DNA of 57,354 bases from IMG/VR virus record IMGVR_UViG_3300008120_007367, positions 1-57,354 of that record. The stretch is one strand, 5' to 3'. The stretch comes from a virus. A program made the position numbers and the translations under genes. Positions within the stretch are counted from its first letter, which is position 1; each line of letters opens with the position of its first letter. Below are positions 54,601 through 57,354 of this stretch, piece by piece. Under the pieces are notes generated by a model that was not told the DNA's origin, did no database searches, and saw only the letters and a list, made by a program, of their open reading frames with translations.

Positions 54601-57354
54601 ACACTAATAAACACTCCTAATAGTGAGAATTTAACTTTAATAAGCATTTCCGGATTAGTTCAGTCTAAAAACAATTATTCGTTAACGGGTAATGTAATAA
54701 CATTTAGTACAGCACCTCCATTAAATTCCAAAATTGAAATTAATACTTTCTCTGGCGGCGGCGCAGGATTAAGTTTTGATGCTGCTAATTCAGCTGGTTT
54801 ATATGCTAATGCAGCTTTTGCTTTAGCTAACACAGTTTCAAGTGGCTCAGTTGATAATTATGCTAGACCTAATTCTAATGCTGCATTTGAAGCAGCTAAT
54901 AGTGGATCAAGTTATGCTAACTCAGCTTATGGTCAAGCTAATACAGCTACTACAAATGCTGCAACTGCTGATGGTAAAGCTGTAACAGCTGGCAGTTATG
55001 CTAATAGTGCTTATGGTCAAGCTAATACAGCTACTACAAATGCTGCTACTGCTGACAGTAAAGCAGTAACAGCTGGCGATTATGCTAATTCGGCATTTGG
55101 TGTAGCAAATACAAAATATTCTTCTTCTGGTGGCACTGTTTCTGGCGATGTAATCATTACTGGTAACTTAACCGTAAGTGGAACTAGAACGATAGTAGAT
55201 ACAGAAATTGTAACTATAGCTGATAATTTAATTGATCTTAACAGTAATTTTACAACAGGAACACCCACTGAAAATGGTGGCATAAGAGTAATTCGTGGAG
55301 ATGAAGTACCTGTACAATTAAGATGGAATGAAAGTGCAAAATATTGGCAGTTCAGTAATGATGGTGCCTCTTTTATTAATATTTCTTCACAGTCAGCAGA
55401 AAGTTATTCTAATGCTGCATTTAGTGTTGCCAACTCATCATCCAGTTATGCTAACTCAGCATTTGCTGCTGCTAACAATGCTACAGACACATGGGTAAGA
55501 AATGCTGCTAATGCAGCTTCCAGTTATGCCAATTCAGCATTTGGTACTGCAAATAGCGCAACTACTAATGCTGCAACTGCTGATGGTAAAGCTGTAACAG
55601 CTGGCAGTTATGCTAACTCAGCATTTGGTGCTGCCAATACGTCAGATTCAAAAGCTTTAAGTGCAGGACTTTATGCTAATGCTGCCTTTGATTTAGCTAA
55701 CACAATTTCTAGTGGTTCAGTTGATAACTACGCTAGACCTCATGCTAATGCTGCATATAATACTGCTAACAGTGCTTCCAGTTATGCTAATTCTGCATTT
55801 GATACTGCTAATACAGTAGATAGTAAAGTAGTAACATCTGGCAGTTATGCTAATGGAGCTTATACTCAAGCAAATACCGCAACTACAAATGCTGCAACTG
55901 CTGATGGTAAAGCTGTAACAGCAGGATCTTATGCTAACTCAGCTTATACTCAAGCTAATACCGCAACTACTAATGCTGCAACTGCTGATGGTAAAGCAGT
56001 AACAGCTGGCAGTTATGCTAATGCTGCATTTGCTTTAGCTAATACAATCTCAAGTGGATCAATTGATAGCTATGCCAGACCTCATGCTAATGCTGCTTTT
56101 GAGGTAGCTAATAGTGCTTCTGGTTATGCTAATGCTGCATTTGCTTTAGCTAACACAATTTCAAGTGGCTCAGTTGACAATTATGCTAGACCTCATGCTA
56201 ATGCAGCTTTTGAGGTAGCTAATAGTGCTTCCAGTTATGCTAATGCAGCATTTGATACTGCTAATACGGCAGATAGTAAATCAGTAACATCTGGTAACTA
56301 TGCTAATGGAGCTTATACTCAAGCAAATACAGCCACAACTAATGCTGCAACTGCCGATTCTAAAGCAGTAACATCTGGATCGTATGCTAATAGTGCTTTT
56401 GGTACTGCTAATACAGCCACAACTAATGCTGCAACTGCTGATGGTAAAGCAGTATCAGCTGGCAGTTATGCTAACTCAGCATTTGGTACTGCTAATACAG
56501 CCACAACTAATGCTGCAACTGCTGATGGTAAAGCAGTATCAGCTGGCAGTTATGCTAACTCAGCATTTGGTACTGCTAATACATCGGACAGTAAAGCAGT
56601 AACATCTGGATCGTATGCTAATAGTGCTTTTGGTACTGCTAATACAGCCACAACTAATGCTGCAACTGCCGATTCTAAAGCTGTAACAGCTGGCAGTTAT
56701 GCTAACTCAGCATTTGGTACTGCTAACAATAAATTAAATTCTTCTGGTGGTACAATTTCTGGTGATTTAACTGTTAATGGAAATATTAGTGTAACAGGTT
56801 GTACAACGACATTAACAGTCAATACATTAAGAACTTCAGATCATATTATCGATTTAGGATTTGGCACTGTAGGAGTTCCTACACAAAATGCAGGTATAAG
56901 AATACTTCGTGGTGATGAAAATCCTGTGCAATTGAGATGGGTTGAAGATGACAATTCATGGGAATTTACCAACGATGGTGCAAATTATTTAAAAATAGGT
57001 GCTCAATCTGGTGAAATTTATGCTAATTTAGCATTTACTGCTGCTAATACACCAAGTCATGTAGCTAATTCTGCATCAAGTTATGCTAATGCATCTTTCA
57101 TACATGCTAATGCAGCTTTTGCTGTTGCTAACTCCGGTGGAGGTGCTGGTACAGACTCTTACGCAAGAGACACCGCAAACTCAGCTAGTGTGTATGCTAA
57201 TGCAGCCTTTGCTGCAGCAAATACAGGAGGTGGTGGAGGCGGAGGTACAGGTCAATATGCATCTACGATGAAAGTGGACTCATTCACTGGAACTGGTGCC
57301 TGTACACAATTTACACTGACACAAGAACCAAGTGGTGAAGATTATACAATTGTT
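48625..57354 (+). CDS. Giant tail-fibre protein 2, 3' end beyond the window
   Basis: From ATG 48625 (MTYSYIGNQSTS) the frame stays open to the last base, at least 2910 residues. It is a paralogue of fibre 1: the same heptad repeats and a recurrent 37-residue variant with SGSVDNYARPHANA. Beta modules lie near 49948, 51227, 52986, 55112 and 56737; most contain RGDExPVQ and RWNE or RWVE. A second module type, found near 52510 and 54560 and beginning again at 57272, has a (S/A)CTxF(Q/T)L start and an EDYT- or ENLT-type strand. The module near 52986 is almost the same as the C-terminal module of fibre 1. No tip domain or stop is seen, so the protein is larger still. Probably a long host-recognition fibre shaft. 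Confidence 0.82.
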   Translation, partial: MTYSYIGNQSTSNQLNKVKTEANSAFSAANSSGSYANSAFSAANTADSKAVTSGLYANSAYALANTVSSGAIDNYARPHANAAFEVANSSSSYSNSAFLAANTSDSKAVTAGSYANSAYGQANTATTNAATADTKAVDAGNYANSAFGIANTANVNSISAGSYANSAYTQANTATTNAATADGKAVTAGSYANSSFSAANTADGKAVTSGSYANSAFATANTVDDKVSTSGSYANSAFGAANTADTKAVNAGSYANAAFGQANTATTNAATADSKAVSAGNYANAAFDVANTADGKAVTAGSYANSAYVQANTATTNAATADSKAVSAGEYANSSFGAANTADSKAVTAGNYANSAFGSANTADAKAVTSGLYANAAYALANTISSGAIDNYARPHANAAFEVANSASSYANNAFASANTADSKAVTSGSYANSAFSAANNKYSSSGGTITGDVVVTGNLTVSGTQTIINTETLNLADNLIDLNSNFTSGAPTENAGIRIIRGDELPVQLRWNETVDQWQFTVDGSNYNNIASQSVESYANSAFGTANTVDSKAVTAGSYANSAFGTANTATANAATADGKAVTAGSYANSAFAAANTVLSGSVDNYARPHANAAFEVANSSSVYANSAYGQANTATTNAATADSKAISAGSYANSAFSSSNTATTNAATADSKAVSAGEYANSAYGQANTAITNAATADSKAVSASDYANGAFNTANSGSSYANSAFLTSNTADSKAVTSGNYANAAFALANTVSSGSVDNYARPHANAAFEVANSASSYANGAFASANTADSKAVSAGNYANSAYTQANTATTNAATADGKATSAGSYANSAYTQANTATTNAATADDKATSAGSYANSAFSSSNTKFSSSGGTITGDIVVTGNLTVSGTRTIVDTEIVTIADNLIDLNSNFVTGTPTENGGIRVIRGDEVPVQLRWNESAKYWQFSNDGVSYSNVASQISEQYANSAFATANSADSKITTVGNYANSAFGAANTSDSKAVTAGSYANSAYGQANTATTNAATADTKAVTAGSYANAAFALANTVSSGSVDNYARPHANAAFNTANSGSSYANSAFGAANTADSKAVTSGNYANSAYGQANTATTNAATADGKAVTAGLYANGAYSAANTADDKAITSGSYANSAYGQANTATTNAATADSKAVTAGDYANSSFSAANTADGKAVTAGNYANSAYGQANTANTNAATADGKAVTAGSYANSAFAAANNAVDTWVRDAANSASSYANSAFGAANTSDSKAVTAGSYANSSFTKANSAYDLASAVAANGNFILSVKNDTFVGTGSCTTFQLSTTPANEDYTLITIEGVTQLKSSYSLSAANVIFSEAPKLSDNIDVLVFSSDVNPSFGAANSAGLYANAAFALANAVSSGSVDAYARPHANAAFDVANSASGYANSAFGAANTATTNAATADSKAVTAGSYANSAFNTANNNVSNTGGTISGDLSITGNLTVFGNATSIAVSSIKIDDSLIQLAANNESDAIDIGFFGHYSTDAGVTQKHTGLFRDATDGRYYLFYNYEDASFDTLTPNNVIDVANSTFRVANLTANIVTDVISIRGYDPINYTNSAFNAANTADSKAVSAGSYSNAAFEAANSSSGYANSAYGQANTATTNAATADGKAVTAGIYANAAFALANTISSGSVDNYARPHANAAFEVANSASSYANGAFGVANTADSKAVSAGLYANAAFGTANSASSYANSAFGTANTADANAGTADSKAVTAGNYANSAFSVANTSDSKAVTAGSYANAAFALANTVSSGSVDNYARPHANAAFEVANSASGYANSAYGQANTSDSKATSAGSYANSAYGQANTATTNAATADQKAVTSGSYANSAFDTANTATTNASNANSNALIAGSYANSAFAAANNATDTWVRNAANAASSYANSAFGTANTSDSKSQSASLYANAAFALANTLSSGNVDQYARDLSNAASLHSNTAFNFANTLIGTGTSIVGYVDEFLGDGACTEFTLINTPNSENLTLISISGLVQSKNNYSLTGNVITFSTAPPLNSKIEINTFSGGGAGLSFDAANSAGLYANAAFALANTVSSGSVDNYARPNSNAAFEAANSGSSYANSAYGQANTATTNAATADGKAVTAGSYANSAYGQANTATTNAATADSKAVTAGDYANSAFGVANTKYSSSGGTVSGDVIITGNLTVSGTRTIVDTEIVTIADNLIDLNSNFTTGTPTENGGIRVIRGDEVPVQLRWNESAKYWQFSNDGASFINISSQSAESYSNAAFSVANSSSSYANSAFAAANNATDTWVRNAANAASSYANSAFGTANSATTNAATADGKAVTAGSYANSAFGAANTSDSKALSAGLYANAAFDLANTISSGSVDNYARPHANAAYNTANSASSYANSAFDTANTVDSKVVTSGSYANGAYTQANTATTNAATADGKAVTAGSYANSAYTQANTATTNAATADGKAVTAGSYANAAFALANTISSGSIDSYARPHANAAFEVANSASGYANAAFALANTISSGSVDNYARPHANAAFEVANSASSYANAAFDTANTADSKSVTSGNYANGAYTQANTATTNAATADSKAVTSGSYANSAFGTANTATTNAATADGKAVSAGSYANSAFGTANTATTNAATADGKAVSAGSYANSAFGTANTSDSKAVTSGSYANSAFGTANTATTNAATADSKAVTAGSYANSAFGTANNKLNSSGGTISGDLTVNGNISVTGCTTTLTVNTLRTSDHIIDLGFGTVGVPTQNAGIRILRGDENPVQLRWVEDDNSWEFTNDGANYLKIGAQSGEIYANLAFTAANTPSHVANSASSYANASFIHANAAFAVANSGGGAGTDSYARDTANSASVYANAAFAAANTGGGGGGGTGQYASTMKVDSFTGTGACTQFTLTQEPSGEDYTIV
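51289..51366 (+). repeat. 78-nt segment duplicated at 55174-55251
   Basis: By eye the 78 bases starting GTAAGTGGAACTAGAACGAT are identical at 51289 and 55174, about 3.9 kb apart within fibre 2. A further 60-base block (51421-51480) is repeated at 55307-55366. Both lie in beta modules, pointing to recent recombination or gene conversion between modules. Confidence 0.8.
56399..56566 (+). repeat. Two perfect tandem 84-nt units
   Basis: Units at 56399-56482 and 56483-56566 look identical, each coding one four-heptad (28-aa) fibre repeat; the identity continues for about 16 bases before diverging. A recent in-frame unequal duplication. Confidence 0.8.

Noticed and set aside
50100-56920. Repeated RGD tripeptides in fibre modules as integrin-type adhesion motifs
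   Set aside because: They fall in a fixed structural strand (RGDExPVQ) and a marine bacterial host has no integrins.
48700-57300. CRISPR-like regular repeats
   Set aside because: Repeats are in-frame coding heptads without unique spacers of constant size.

Overview
The window looks like part of the genome of an AT-rich, T4-like marine myovirus, of the kind that infects SAR11 bacteria or picocyanobacteria. The evidence is a run of recognisable T4-type baseplate genes (gp5-like needle, gp25, gp6, a gp7/P2-gpI-like protein, gp8, a DUF4815 protein). Very long tail-fibre genes built from 'YANSAF' repeats and a phage-borne hesB gene point the same way. Almost every gene is on the + strand, and genes are separated by a few bases or overlap. 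I saw no tRNA, rRNA, CRISPR array or insertion sequence, and no stretch above 300 bases lacks a gene. Host assignment is inference.

Layout. (1) 1-15774: baseplate hub and wedge genes in T4-like order. (2) 15784-18996: a tail-fibre protein. (3) 19000-42077: an unusual 23-kb accessory island inserted between tail-fibre genes. It opens with a short UDP-sugar dehydrogenase gene and a 68-nt gap carrying a sigma70-like promoter. Then come four radical SAM proteins, two small proteins and a 202-aa protein ending in four copies of a Cys-x-Cys-x-Cys heptapeptide (19803-24985). After a membrane protein and a helical protein there are four more radical SAM proteins. With them are two U32-like proteins, glycosyltransferase-like and sulfotransferase-like proteins, a 2OG-Fe(II) oxygenase-like protein and three SDR/epimerases. 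The island also holds a transketolase split into two genes, two flavin-dependent halogenases, a PIG-L deacetylase and, on the minus strand, a NodB-type deacetylase. (4) 42106-42420: a HesB/IscA iron-sulfur carrier. (5) 42469-57354: small virion proteins and two giant paralogous fibre genes, the second running off the window after at least 2910 codons.

How the genes may work together (inference). The first half of the island has the shape of a peptide-modification locus: several radical SAM enzymes, two with the seven-cysteine SPASM pattern, small partner-like proteins, and a Cys-repeat protein that could be the substrate. The second half looks like a pathway that builds and decorates an unusual sugar or small molecule. 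The HesB carrier could help supply Fe-S clusters to the roughly ten Fe-S proteins. Lying between fibre genes, the island may modify the virion, the fibres or the infected cell surface. No substrate or product can be read from the sequence.

Regulation. A 9-bp perfect hairpin at 42445-42472 buries the GTG start of the 110-aa gene and holds its Shine-Dalgarno sequence in the loop. A late-promoter-like CTAAATA lies just upstream, so late transcripts would start inside the hairpin. This is the logic of the phage T4 lysozyme gene e switch. A weaker copy of the layout precedes the gene at 48300.
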